Source: Dehalococcoidia bacterium (lineage in GTDB: Bacteria > Chloroflexota > Dehalococcoidia > GIF9 > UBA5629). Taken from it: a stretch of 35,533 nt of DNA. The position numbers and the translations under genes were made by a program. The notes beneath the pieces were generated by a model. The model saw only the letters and a list, made by a program, of their open reading frames with translations. It made no database searches and was not told where the DNA came from. The stretch's first letter is position 1. Each line of letters starts with the position of its first letter. The stretch lies in assembly GCA_016930155.1 (NCBI GenBank), contig JAFGHL010000060.1, forward strand, positions 1 to 35,533, read 5' to 3'. Shown here one piece after another: positions 24,017 through 33,123 of this stretch.

Positions 24017-25315
24017 ATGAGTATGACTCTTACAGCCGCCGTACACACTCTTGGCTGCAAGCTGAACCAGGCCGAATCAGAGGAACTGGCAGCAGAGCTA
24101 TCATCCCGGGGCGTTACCATAACATCCGGCAACACTGCTGACTTAATAGTTATAAATACGTGCAGCGTGACCCATGCAGCCGATGCAAAATCACGCCATC
24201 TCGTGAGGATGATGCGTGCACTCAATCCGGAATCCGTCATTGCAGTCACAGGTTGCTACGCGGAAAGGGCACGAAAAGATCTTCTGAATTGCGGTGCCGA
24301 TATGATCTCGGGCAACCGGGAAAAAGCGGCGCTGGCAGAATTATTGACGGCCGGGCCCCTGCAACAGGCACACTGCACACCCGCCCAGGGATACGGCAGA
24401 GTACGCAGCTTTGTAAAAATACAGGACGGCTGCGATAAATTTTGCTCCTATTGCATAGTACCATTCGTTCGCCCGACAGTCTACAGCATTGATGCTGACT
24501 CCGTGGTCGATGTAATCCGTTCAAGAGCCGCCGACGGATATAAAGAAATCGTCCTTACGGGCACTGAGATCGGCTCATACTTCAGCAAAGGCCTGAAACT
24601 GGCAGGCCTGATCAGGCTTGTCCTGCATGAAACATCTGCCGAAAGGTTACACCTTTCCTCGCTGCAGCCACAGGAGATAACACCGGAGTTACTGGCACTC
24701 TGGCAGGACAGACGGTTATGCCGCCACTTTCATATAGCATTGCAGAGTGGCAGCGATAAAGTGCTTAAACGAATGGGAAGACATTACACGACTGATATTT
24801 TCAGAAGGGCAATAGAAACGGTGCGCGCATCGGTCCCCGATGCATCAGTGACAACCGATATCATAGTGGGTTTTCCTGGTGAGTCTGATGAAGATTTCAC
24901 GTACAGCCTCGAATTCTGCCGCAGCATGAAATTCGCCGCACTGCACATCTTCCCCTACTCCTGCAGGCCGGGAACCATGGCGGCAAAGATGGCGGATAAA
25001 GTCAAAGAAAGTATTAAAAAGCAACGCAGTAGTATCATGCTGGAATTGGCCCCCGTCTCTGCTCACGAGTTCGCCGCTCGCTTCATCCACCAGACCAGAG
25101 AGGTGCTCTGGGAGAAAGAGGTGCGCCCGGGCTCGCAGATTTATTCGGGTTTAACAGATAATTACATCCGCGTTTACACCAGAAGCAGCTGCGATATAAC
25201 CAATAAAATCACCAGGGCCCACCTGATCGGCCATATCGGGGATTCAGGCCCTTCGTTCATCAGTAAATCGAAAAAGCGCAAACAGGCTGGCCTCTGGGGA
25301 GAGATATCAGCATGA
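24017..25315 (+). CDS. mtaB: tRNA t6A37 methylthiotransferase MtaB
   Basis: A radical SAM enzyme that adds a methylthio group to t6A37 of tRNA. The N-terminal UPF0004 domain carries the three Cys of the auxiliary cluster (TLGCKLNQAE, NTCSVTHAAD, VTGCYAE). The radical SAM motif is C139-x3-C143-x2-C146 (GCDKFCSYC). SSLQPQEI and ALQSGSDKVLKRMGRHY are typical of MtaB, and a weak TRAM-like tail follows. The start is uncertain. ATG 24017 (or 24023) puts TLGCK at the family's usual distance from the N-terminus. A GTG at 23963 would add 18 unrelated residues, and neither has a strong ribosome site. The stop overlaps the next gene by 4 bases. Confidence 0.88.
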   Translation: MSMTLTAAVHTLGCKLNQAESEELAAELSSRGVTITSGNTADLIVINTCSVTHAADAKSRHLVRMMRALNPESVIAVTGCYAERARKDLLNCGADMISGNREKAALAELLTAGPLQQAHCTPAQGYGRVRSFVKIQDGCDKFCSYCIVPFVRPTVYSIDADSVVDVIRSRAADGYKEIVLTGTEIGSYFSKGLKLAGLIRLVLHETSAERLHLSSLQPQEITPELLALWQDRRLCRHFHIALQSGSDKVLKRMGRHYTTDIFRRAIETVRASVPDASVTTDIIVGFPGESDEDFTYSLEFCRSMKFAALHIFPYSCRPGTMAAKMADKVKESIKKQRSSIMLELAPVSAHEFAARFIHQTREVLWEKEVRPGSQIYSGLTDNYIRVYTRSSCDITNKITRAHLIGHIGDSGPSFISKSKKRKQAGLWGEISA

Positions 25316-25539
25316 AGATAAGAATCAGAGTCAACCCTCGCTCATCCAGGGAAGAGATCGTGAAAACCGATGAAGGTTATCTGGTCAGGGTTAAAGCACA
25401 GCCGAAGGAAGGCAAGGCCAACGAGGCTGTTATCAAGCTGGTGGCAGAGCACTTCAGGATCGCCAGATCACAGGTGCGTATCACCAGCGGTCTGAGCGGC
25501 CGCAATAAAATAGTTGAGATAAGGACGGAGCGCCCATGA
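25312..25539 (+). CDS. DUF167 / YggU-family protein
   Basis: A 75-residue member of the DUF167 (UPF0235, YggU) family, shown by VNPRSSREEI, VRVKAQPKEGKANEAVIKLVA and ITSGLSGRNKIVEI. The family is small, soluble, widespread and of unknown biochemical role. It overlaps mtaB by 4 bases (ATGA) and the next gene by 4 bases in the same way, so the three genes form a translationally coupled operon. Confidence 0.9.
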   Translation: MKIRIRVNPRSSREEIVKTDEGYLVRVKAQPKEGKANEAVIKLVAEHFRIARSQVRITSGLSGRNKIVEIRTERP

Positions 25540-26189
25540 CGTTCAACCGGAACACCTATCTCCAGCCAAGCGAACTCTGCGATTTCGACACCAGTAACGA
25601 GATAAAGTGCGAAGTGCTGAAGTTGACCGGCAACTGCGGGAATCGTCAGGCAAGATTCGAAAGAATATTTGCCTTCGTCAAAGAGCTGCCATATGGTTTC
25701 GAGGACTGGGACCTCAAAGCATCCGATGTCCTGAAAAAGGGATGGGGCATGTGTTCAGGTAAGACCAACCTACTGGTCGCCATGCTTCGCTCGGTCGGGA
25801 TACCCTCACGTTATCGCGTGTACCGCATCAGAGCGGACAGCTTGCTGTGGAGCCGGATGGGCAGCGCAAGCGGCCTGCCCGGACGGCTGAAGGAACTGGG
25901 AGATGAGAGGGACCATGTGGACTGCGAAGTATGGCTGGGACATTGGATAGTCTGTGATCCGGGCCGCGACAGCGCTATGGAGAAAGGGATATTGAAGATG
26001 GGAGGAAACCTGAAGAGGCGCGTGGTAACAGATGAAAAAGGCAGGGAAAAATATCTGCGGCTGGCAGTTATCGATCAATGGGCACGGCAGCGACAATCAC
26101 GGCGTGCATTCCGTGGCGGCCGCGCCGATGTTTTTGCCGAGATCAATCGCCAGCTTGACCAACTGAGGAAATTCGGCTCAACTATTTAA
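25536..26189 (+). CDS. Transglutaminase-like cysteine peptidase-fold protein
   Basis: A 217-residue cytoplasmic protein with a transglutaminase-like core. Catalytic candidates are C73 in WGMCSGKTNLL, H127 in DHVDCEVWL and D141 in VCDP, in the right order and roughly the right spacing for the Cys-His-Asp triad. No signal peptide is visible. Members of this superfamily act as peptidases or amidases or make cross-links; the substrate cannot be predicted. It is the last gene of the mtaB operon and its end overlaps the convergent lipoprotein gene by 8 bases. Confidence 0.8.
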   Translation: MTFNRNTYLQPSELCDFDTSNEIKCEVLKLTGNCGNRQARFERIFAFVKELPYGFEDWDLKASDVLKKGWGMCSGKTNLLVAMLRSVGIPSRYRVYRIRADSLLWSRMGSASGLPGRLKELGDERDHVDCEVWLGHWIVCDPGRDSAMEKGILKMGGNLKRRVVTDEKGREKYLRLAVIDQWARQRQSRRAFRGGRADVFAEINRQLDQLRKFGSTI

Positions 26190-26835
26190 CGTTGACCGTT
26201 ACCGTCTGGAATTGGGCACCTTCAGGGCTGGTAACTGTCAACATATAGGTCGTCGTGACGGTCGGCGATACCTGTGTGCTGCCTTCTCCGGAAACTGTGC
26301 CCACGTTCTTATCTATAGACACGGAAGACCCGTTTACCGTCTGCCAGCTCAATATTGAAGAGCCTCCGCTGCGAATCACATAAGGGTTAGCTATGAATGA
26401 CTTGATCACAGGTGTGTCAATGTTGGGAGGAACACCGGATACGGTCAGGGTCGTAGTGGCTACTATAGAGCCCTGGGCATTAGTTGCGGTCAGCCTGTAT
26501 GTCGTAGTATATGGGGGATTTACCGGCTGGGAACCCTGGGGACGGATGATGGTGAAACCGGGCTCTATCTCTACATCAAAGGAATTTCGCACATCCCATG
26601 TGAGGGTTGCATAACTGCCCGACACGATATTGGCGGGGACGAGGTTAAATATAGCCACTTCGGGAAAATTCAATGATGGGGTTGTCGCCTCTGCAGGAGG
26701 CGGTGAAGTTGTTACCGGCTGCTCAGGCGTAGCAGGATTTTCTGTCGGAGGAATTGACGGCGGGGCTGTCACCACTGTCACACATCCTGCCGCCAGGATC
26801 ATAACAACAAGCAATGTCAACACCATTTTTCTCAT
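26182..26835 (-). CDS. Lipoprotein with two Ig-like domains
   Basis: A 217-residue lipoprotein. ATG 26835 is chosen because AGGAGA lies 6 bases upstream; a TTG two codons earlier would be too close to it. The lipobox is LAAGC (C18), followed by a Pro/Thr linker of about 45 residues. Two similar beta-sandwich units follow, each with the xxGxxxxLxWxV pattern (ATLTWDVRNS, SILSWQTVNG) and a YTTTYxLTxTNxxGS / VTTTYMLTVTSPEGA end. Such units resemble bacterial Ig-like or PKD-like domains that bind sugars or proteins at the surface. It converges with, and overlaps by 8 bases, the transglutaminase-like gene. Confidence 0.83.
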   Translation of the reverse strand: MRKMVLTLLVVMILAAGCVTVVTAPPSIPPTENPATPEQPVTTSPPPAEATTPSLNFPEVAIFNLVPANIVSGSYATLTWDVRNSFDVEIEPGFTIIRPQGSQPVNPPYTTTYRLTATNAQGSIVATTTLTVSGVPPNIDTPVIKSFIANPYVIRSGGSSILSWQTVNGSSVSIDKNVGTVSGEGSTQVSPTVTTTYMLTVTSPEGAQFQTVTVNVK

Positions 26836-27211
26836 AGCCAATCTCCTATGTTCGGCAGGCCGGACACTTTAATCCAGCTATTCTATCAATAATCCATCCG
26901 CTTAAGCTACCTATCTCTATGACATTCGCTTGATAAACTCGATTATCTCATCTATATCCGGTAACTGACTCAGCGGATATGTTTTAAAGAGTGCAATCAG
27001 TCCGATTGTTAATCTGACCGTGCATCATTATTATATCCCGCCATATCAATACTGCTAAATCCGATTCCTCCGCATGCACGGGACAACGCATGTTAAACGA
27101 GAGGATCTGGGTAGCAGCGACATGGCCGGCAGATAGGCCGGTGTGGTTAAATCTGGCGGTTTAGACTAAAATATTGCAGTACTTAATCCAATCTCACATA
27201 AAGGGGTAGAC
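26836..27211. other. Intergenic region upstream of icmF with a possible decayed gene on the minus strand
   Basis: At 376 bases this is the longest gap in the right half. On the minus strand an open frame from ATG 27091 to TAA 26984 (35 codons, MRCPVHAEESDLAVLIWRD...) ends where an overlapping second frame continues to a stop at 26917 (...FKTYPLSQLPDIDEIIEF...). Both halves look protein-like, which would fit a frameshifted remnant, but no family is recognised. On the plus strand TAAAAT at 27167 may be a -10 for icmF, with a poor -35 (TGGTTA, 27144). No cobalamin riboswitch motif was found. Confidence 0.35.
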
Positions 27212-30200
27212 ATGGGCGAAAGCAAGCACGCGCGTCATGAACTCAAGCACAGGGTCAGGGTCGTAACAGCAACGGCCCTATTCGATGGCCACGATGCGGC
27301 CATCAACATAATGCGCAGGCTGATCCAGGCAGGTGGCGCCGAGGTTATACACCTCGGTCACAGCCGATCGGTAGGCGAGGTTGTGGAAGCGGCCATCCAG
27401 GAAGATGTGCAGGCAGTGGCTGTTTCCTCTTACCAGGGCGGCCACATGGAGTTCTTCAAGTACATGAAGGACATGTTCGACAAGCTGGGGGCGGGACATA
27501 TCCGTATCTTTGGTGGAGGGGGAGGCGTCATACGCCCCAACGAGATAAAGGAGTTGCAGGATTACGGCATTGAGCGCATCTACGATCCCGAAGACGGCCG
27601 CAACATGGGGCTGGTAGGTATGATAGACGACCTGCTGCAGCGTTGCGACTTCCACACCATCGGCATTACTTCCGAACATGATAAATCCAAACGCGGCGCA
27701 GCCATTCCATCGCCTGCCAAACTCAACACGCAAGAACCGGCAAAAGTGGCTCGCATGATCACGCTGGCTGAGATGGGAGTCGATCCATGGCACAGGTACA
27801 GCGATATCTTGAAAGACAAAGCCGCCCAGAGCAAAGCCCCGGTGATTGGAATAACCGGCACTGGAGGCTCAGGTAAAAGTTCCCTGCTGGATGAGCTGGT
27901 ATTACGCTTCAGGGCAGACAATCCCGGCAAAACAGTGGCGGTGCTTTCAGCCGATCCCTCCAAACGACGCACGGGCGGCGCACTGCTGGGCGACCGTATC
28001 CGCATGAACTACGTATATGGTGGCAATGTATATATGCGCTCCCTCTCTACCAGAGGATCAAAGACGGAGGTCCCCGAGGTGATCCAGGACGCCATCGCAG
28101 TGGTGAAAGCGGCCGGATATGACCTGGTCATGGTGGAGACGGCGGGCATCGGCCAGGGAGATACCGCCATAGTGGACATATCGGACGTTTGCCTTTACGT
28201 CATGACTGCTGAGTTCGGTGCGCCCACGCAACTTGAGAAGATAGATATGCTGGATTTCGCCGACATCGTGGTGCTGAACAAATACGATAAAAAAGGCTCC
28301 GAGGACGCCCTGCGCGATGTCAGGAGGGTATTGCGGCGTACACACGAAAAGTTCGATGCGCCACTGGAAAGCATGCCGGTTTACGGCACCATCGCATCAC
28401 GCTACAACGACGAGGGCGTGAACGGCTTGTATGCCAGGCTTCTCGAATGTATCCACAGGAAATGCGGACGGCAATTTATTTGTAATGTACCTGAAGATAG
28501 GATCTCGCACACAAGTGCCGTACGCTTCGCCATTCCGCCTGACCATATACGTTATTTGGGTGAAATTGCCGAGACGGTGCGAGACTATAAAAAGGGCGTA
28601 CATAAACAGTCGGAGATCGCCCGCCACATCCAGGAGCTACGCTCTGCACTGGTGGAAATCGAAGATGAGCCTGCACGGGAAGCTATTGAAAAGAGAATAG
28701 CCTCGCTGCACGATAAGCTCAAACCGGAATGCCGCAAGCTGCTGGCAGGCTGGGACGAACTGCGCAGGACTTATAGCGGAGACTATTTCCGCTACAGTGT
28801 GCGCGGACAGGAATACAAGGTAGAGCTGATCGATACTACACTGGCCGGTACCAATATTCCGCGGGTCATCGTGCCGGACATCAAAGATCACGGGGAGAGG
28901 CTGAAGTACCTTATGCTTGAGAATGTGCCGGGACACTATCCCTATACCGCTGGCGTATTCCCCTTCAGGCGCAAGGGGGAGGATCCTAAGCGCCAGTTCG
29001 CTGGAGAGGGAGGGCCCGTGCGCACCAACACGCGCTTTCACTTCCTTTCACAAAACGATGAGGCCAAGCGCCTGTCCACAGCCTTCGATGCCGTCACTCT
29101 CTTCGGCGAAGACCCTCAGGAAAGTCCTGACATATTTGGCAAAATCGGAGAGTCCGGCGTATCTATATGCACACTGGAGGACATCAAGAAACTGTATGCC
29201 GGGTTCGATCTGTGCTCGCCTAATACGTCGGTCTCCATGACCATAAACGGCCCGGCTCCTGTAATGCTGGCCTTCTTTCTCAACGCAGCCATTGACCAGC
29301 AGGTAGACAGTTTCACAGAACAGCACGGGCGGATGCCCGCACCGGACGAGCACGCGCGGATCAAAGCGCAGACGCTTTCCATCGTCCGCGGAACCGTCCA
29401 GGCCGATATTCTCAAGGAGGACCAGGGGCAGAACAGCTGCATCTTCTCCATCGAGTTCGCGCTCAAAATGATGGGGGATATCCAGGAGTACTTCATCAAT
29501 CACAACGTGCGCAATTACTACTCCGTCTCCATCTCCGGCTATCATATAGCCGAGGCTGGAGCCAATCCCATAACCCAGGTAGCTTTCACGCTGGCCAATG
29601 GGTTCACCTATGTGGAATATTATCTTTCAAGGGGCTTCCCCATCGATTCCTTTGCGCCCAACCTCTCTTTCTTCTTCTCCAACGGCATGGACGCCGAGTA
29701 TACTGTAATCGGACGGGTGGCCCGCCGTATCTGGGCAGTGGCGATGCGTGAAAAATACGGCGGCAACGAGCGCAGCCAGCAACTTAAATATCATATACAG
29801 ACCTCGGGCCGGTCTTTGCACGCACAGGAAATACAGTTCAACGATATCCGCACCACACTCCAGGCGGTGCTGGCCTTCTATGACAACTGCAATTCCCTGC
29901 ACACAAACTCCTATGATGAAGCTATAACCACGCCCACCGAAGAATCGGTCAGACGGGCTATGGCGATCCAGCTTATCATCACCCGGGAGTTCGGCCTGAC
30001 CAAGAACGAGAACGTCTGGCAGGGATCCTACATACTGGAGCAATTAACCGATCTGGTAGAGGAGGCCATCCTGGATGAGTTCGAACGCATCTCAAAGCGT
30101 GGCGGGGTGCTGGGCGGCATGGAACTGCAGTACCAGCGCGGCAAGATCCAGGATGAGTCGATGCTCTACGAGCAGCGCAAACATTCAGCAGAGCTGCCGA

Positions 30201-30490
30201 TCATCGGCGTCAATACTTTTCTAAATCCCAGGGAAGGCAACCTGATTCCGTTTGATATACCACTCAGCCGCTCGACCAGAGAGGAAAAGCAGGACCAAAT
30301 AGTCAATCTGCGCTCATTCCAGAAAGACAACTCGGCAAGGGCACGAGAATCGCTTAAGAAACTGCAGCAGGTAGCCCGCGAAGGCGGCAACATCTTCGAG
30401 CAGATGATGGAAACGGCCCGTTACGCCTCGCTGGGCCAGATCACAGGCGCACTCTACGAAGTGGGTGGCAAATACCGGCGCAACATGTGA
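27212..30490 (+). CDS. icmF: Fused isobutyryl-CoA mutase IcmF
   Basis: A 1092-residue adenosylcobalamin enzyme that interconverts isobutyryl-CoA and n-butyryl-CoA. It has the full IcmF order: a B12-binding domain (about 15-150, DGHD with cobalt ligand H27), a MeaB-like G-protein chaperone domain (about 205-430, P-loop GTGGSGKS 216-223) and a mutase barrel (about 540-1092). Two specificity residues fit the isobutyryl enzyme: F596 in RQFAGE and Q740 in GQNS, spaced 144 apart like F598 and Q742 of Cupriavidus IcmF. Methylmalonyl-CoA mutase has Tyr and Arg there. AAAGGGG at 27200-27206 is the ribosome site. A role in branched-chain acyl-CoA breakdown or isomerisation is likely, perhaps with the acyl-CoA synthetase subunit at 33124. 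Confidence 0.95.
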   Translation: MGESKHARHELKHRVRVVTATALFDGHDAAINIMRRLIQAGGAEVIHLGHSRSVGEVVEAAIQEDVQAVAVSSYQGGHMEFFKYMKDMFDKLGAGHIRIFGGGGGVIRPNEIKELQDYGIERIYDPEDGRNMGLVGMIDDLLQRCDFHTIGITSEHDKSKRGAAIPSPAKLNTQEPAKVARMITLAEMGVDPWHRYSDILKDKAAQSKAPVIGITGTGGSGKSSLLDELVLRFRADNPGKTVAVLSADPSKRRTGGALLGDRIRMNYVYGGNVYMRSLSTRGSKTEVPEVIQDAIAVVKAAGYDLVMVETAGIGQGDTAIVDISDVCLYVMTAEFGAPTQLEKIDMLDFADIVVLNKYDKKGSEDALRDVRRVLRRTHEKFDAPLESMPVYGTIASRYNDEGVNGLYARLLECIHRKCGRQFICNVPEDRISHTSAVRFAIPPDHIRYLGEIAETVRDYKKGVHKQSEIARHIQELRSALVEIEDEPAREAIEKRIASLHDKLKPECRKLLAGWDELRRTYSGDYFRYSVRGQEYKVELIDTTLAGTNIPRVIVPDIKDHGERLKYLMLENVPGHYPYTAGVFPFRRKGEDPKRQFAGEGGPVRTNTRFHFLSQNDEAKRLSTAFDAVTLFGEDPQESPDIFGKIGESGVSICTLEDIKKLYAGFDLCSPNTSVSMTINGPAPVMLAFFLNAAIDQQVDSFTEQHGRMPAPDEHARIKAQTLSIVRGTVQADILKEDQGQNSCIFSIEFALKMMGDIQEYFINHNVRNYYSVSISGYHIAEAGANPITQVAFTLANGFTYVEYYLSRGFPIDSFAPNLSFFFSNGMDAEYTVIGRVARRIWAVAMREKYGGNERSQQLKYHIQTSGRSLHAQEIQFNDIRTTLQAVLAFYDNCNSLHTNSYDEAITTPTEESVRRAMAIQLIITREFGLTKNENVWQGSYILEQLTDLVEEAILDEFERISKRGGVLGGMELQYQRGKIQDESMLYEQRKHSAELPIIGVNTFLNPREGNLIPFDIPLSRSTREEKQDQIVNLRSFQKDNSARARESLKKLQQVAREGGNIFEQMMETARYASLGQITGALYEVGGKYRRNM

Positions 30491-30558
30491 CGCTGCATCT
30501 CCTGTTCCGTCGCCCGGCTGCGCCGCTACCATGCGTCGATCCGTGGCTGTTTGTCCGA

Positions 30559-31440
30559 TCAGTCTTCGTGGCGCTGGTCCCGTAGAAAATCCTCGATGTC
30601 CTTGATGATCTGCTCCGATCCTTCGGGCTCGACGCCTATGGCATTCCCGTCGAGATCGTACTGCTCCTCCAACGATCGCAGGAAAATGCGCATTTGCTCG
30701 TTTTCGGAGATCAGCTTGTTCAGTATTCCGCACAGGCTGTCGGCTGATCTTTTCAAATCTCCGAGGTCAAGATCAAGGGCCAACAGAGCAGCGATTTTCT
30801 TTACGGTTTCAAGGCATACCATCGGATTGCTCTCGGCACGTATATAGAAAGGTACATGCCCCCATATGCTTACGGCCGGTATGCGGCGCATAGCGCAGAC
30901 GCTCAGCAAAGGACCGTGGATACTGCTGGGTCCGGTGTAACTCACTGGTTCTATGCCGGCCTTTTCCAGCACCTCGATCATAGCTTGTTCATTGACCAGC
31001 CCGCTGATACGTGTCTCCCGCGTATGGGGAATCCTGTCGTAAAGTCCTCCTACGGCATACACGCAATGCGTGTTGTAATAGCCTGCCAGGTCAGCAATAA
31101 CTTCGACATACGACTGCCATCTCATCTGCGGCTCAATGCCGCTGAAAATAATCAGATCGCGGGGCCCCTCTGGATTATGCCAGTAGTAAAGACTATTGGC
31201 CGGCATACTGATTGGCCACATCATACCGTTCTCGACATTGATGGAGGGCCTTATCTTGGCGAAATCATAATAATCGTCGGATTTTATCTCGGCAAACTTA
31301 ACGGCGGACAGCTTTTTTATCATGTAAGCCACAGCGCCTGTGGAAATCTGTGCAGCGTCGGGCCAGCCGATAAAGGCCGCTACCAGATCGGGTTGGCGCA
31401 GCGCCGGCTGTTCAAGAAAAACAATGTTGCTCGGTTCCAT
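30559..31440 (-). CDS. PAC2-family protein (proteasome assembly chaperone-like)
   Basis: A 293-residue member of the PAC2 (DUF75) family. Typical features are AAFIGWPDAAQISTGAVAYMIKKL near the N-terminus, DLIIFSGIEPQ, then the central GGLYDRIPHTR and the SYTGPSSIHGPLLSVCAMRRIPAVSIWGHVPFYI region. The C-terminal part is helical and acidic. In eukaryotes and archaea related proteins help proteasome assembly; in bacteria the role is unknown. It starts 2 bases after the stop of a lipoprotein gene and is the last gene of a three-gene minus-strand cluster. Confidence 0.88.
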   Translation of the reverse strand: MEPSNIVFLEQPALRQPDLVAAFIGWPDAAQISTGAVAYMIKKLSAVKFAEIKSDDYYDFAKIRPSINVENGMMWPISMPANSLYYWHNPEGPRDLIIFSGIEPQMRWQSYVEVIADLAGYYNTHCVYAVGGLYDRIPHTRETRISGLVNEQAMIEVLEKAGIEPVSYTGPSSIHGPLLSVCAMRRIPAVSIWGHVPFYIRAESNPMVCLETVKKIAALLALDLDLGDLKRSADSLCGILNKLISENEQMRIFLRSLEEQYDLDGNAIGVEPEGSEQIIKDIEDFLRDQRHED

Positions 31441-31442
31441 CT

Positions 31443-32165
31443 TTATTCAGGGCTGCAGCAGAAAACCTCGAAATTCACAGTACCTCTGGCCTCATTGCCG
31501 CTGCCGTCGGTCACGAGGACATCGACCTTGAAATCACCGCCTACACCGGGGGCTATCCAGCTAACTTTTCCAGCCGTGCCCTCATTGAGACTCGTGCCCG
31601 CGGCTGCCTGCAGTTTGCCGCTGGCCGCCGACCATTTGAATCTTAAATCCTTAGCTTCCGCATCCTCGATAATACACTCTATCAGTGAGGCCGTCCAGAT
31701 GCGCATCCGCTTGGATCCGGTCACAACATCCCGGGAAGGAAGTGACATTTTCAACACGACCGGCGCATCCACACCGGCGCTGCCATCCGCATTTATAATT
31801 ACTTTTACTTCGTGAACGGCAGTAGCCTGCCCGCCTTTGTCATCGCTGACCGTTACCGTGACATTGTACCTGCCCATGGTGGCCGGCGACGTCCAGGTTA
31901 TAGTCGCCCCGTTTCCGCTTACGGTACCGTTATCTGCAATCCATGTATACTCAAGCAAGTCGCCATCCTCATCCAGGGCGATACAAGTCAACTGACCTTC
32001 CGTCTGCGGTGACCACTCTGAGAAGCCGATAATCTGCCGGATAACCGGCGCACGGTTCGCCTGCGGAGGTGGTGCGGGTGCGGCGCAGGAAGCAGTTATG
32101 CACGACACCGCAACAAGTACGGCAATCAAAACCATGGCTGACATTGTATTTTTAGTAAATCTCAT
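31443..32165 (-). CDS. PKD-like lipoprotein with C-terminal Cys-Cys, copy 1
   Basis: A 240-residue lipoprotein. ATG 32165 is chosen because AAGGGAAG lies 6 bases upstream; an upstream in-frame start would overlap the previous gene. The signal peptide has two possible lipobox Cys, C22 and C27 (ITASC best). Two PKD/Ig-like units follow: one with EWSPQTEGQLTCIALDEDGD and VTVTVSDDKGGQA, the other with KWSAASGKLQ and DVLVTDGSGNEARGTVNFEV. The protein ends in FCCSPE. It is a clear paralogue of the gene just upstream, which ends in LCCGRGPN. The PKD-like fold suggests extracellular binding; no ligand is known. Confidence 0.85.
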   Translation of the reverse strand: MRFTKNTMSAMVLIAVLVAVSCITASCAAPAPPPQANRAPVIRQIIGFSEWSPQTEGQLTCIALDEDGDLLEYTWIADNGTVSGNGATITWTSPATMGRYNVTVTVSDDKGGQATAVHEVKVIINADGSAGVDAPVVLKMSLPSRDVVTGSKRMRIWTASLIECIIEDAEAKDLRFKWSAASGKLQAAAGTSLNEGTAGKVSWIAPGVGGDFKVDVLVTDGSGNEARGTVNFEVFCCSPE

Positions 32166-32197
32166 AATAATCTTCCCTTGTAAATCACGCGAACATA

Positions 32198-32926
32198 TTA
32201 ATTTGGGCCTCTCCCGCAACAGAGCACTTCCAAGTTCACTTCACCTACAGCCTTATTCCCGGCATTGTCGAAAACCATAACACTCACTGTGTATTTACCT
32301 GCCTGATTCGGTGCAATCCACCCCACCCTACTTGCTTTCCCTTCTTCAAGCCCATCTGCCATCAGCTTGCCAGCATTTGCCGCCCAGGTGAAGGTATATT
32401 CCGAAGGGTCACCGGCAACAACGCACTGAATTTCCGGTGTCGACAGACCTTTGACCTGCCTAAATTCTGTGGCGGAATTGGTTGCGGGCGGGGTTAGCTT
32501 CAGATACACGGTTGTATCCACTGGCGGGGGCGGAGGTGCAACTACCGTAAACTTTTTACTGTATACGGCCTCTCCGCCTTTGTCGTTGGTCACCTTCAAT
32601 GTTATCTCATATTCCCCCAATTCCTCCGGCGGCGCCCAGCTGACTCTCTGTCCTTCTCCCTTGATAATCCCTTTCTCGGCAGTCCAGTAATACGTGAGGG
32701 GATTCCCGTCAGGATCTGAGCAGGCACAAATCAGAGGGCCTTCCTCATTGGGATGCCATTCCTGTGCTCCAGCAATATCCATGATCACAGGCTGTGCAAT
32801 AGAGGGCTGAGCAGGAGTCGGAGGTGTATTAACTACCTGCACAGGTGCGGCGCATGAGCCAAACATCAAGGCAGCAGCCACGCCCGCCACTAAAAGGACC
32901 GTTGTGCGAGTGATCGGGAATTTCAT
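32198..32926 (-). CDS. PKD-like lipoprotein with C-terminal Cys-Cys, copy 2
   Basis: A 242-residue lipoprotein with signal peptide and lipobox FGSC (C25) and a Pro-rich linker. Two PKD/Ig-like units follow: EWHPNEEGPLICACSDPDGN with VTNDKGGEAVYSKKF, then TWAANAGKL with VMVFDNAGNKAVGEVNLEV. The tail LCCGRGPN keeps the adjacent Cys pair also found in copy 1. Both proteins share the W-P-E-G-C-D-P/E-D-G pattern, so they arose by tandem duplication. GGGGGG lies 8 bases before the ATG. It is the first gene of the minus-strand cluster. TATAAT on the complement of 33020 may be its -10, without a good -35. Confidence 0.85.
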   Translation of the reverse strand: MKFPITRTTVLLVAGVAAALMFGSCAAPVQVVNTPPTPAQPSIAQPVIMDIAGAQEWHPNEEGPLICACSDPDGNPLTYYWTAEKGIIKGEGQRVSWAPPEELGEYEITLKVTNDKGGEAVYSKKFTVVAPPPPPVDTTVYLKLTPPATNSATEFRQVKGLSTPEIQCVVAGDPSEYTFTWAANAGKLMADGLEEGKASRVGWIAPNQAGKYTVSVMVFDNAGNKAVGEVNLEVLCCGRGPN

Positions 32927-33123
32927 TTACTGACCCCCCTGTTCATAATTGTCATTGATCTCTCTGATAGCTCAAGTATCAATCAGCCGACAAACTAAAT
33001 GAACCGGCCTGAATATTATATAATTTTGAACTGCTTAATTCGAAACTGCGCATATTTTGGTGGCGCCCTGAGCAGAGTTAGATTATATTTTACAGGCAAT
33101 GCTACGGAAAGGAGGCTCCATAC

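Noticed and set aside
26836-27211. Cobalamin riboswitch before icmF
   Set aside because: No B12-box-like motif or large paired structure was visible.
30856-31815. 319-codon open frame on the plus strand
   Set aside because: It crosses two minus-strand genes with clear family features (PAC2 and a lipoprotein) and its translation is low in structure and His/Cys-rich as expected of a shadow frame.
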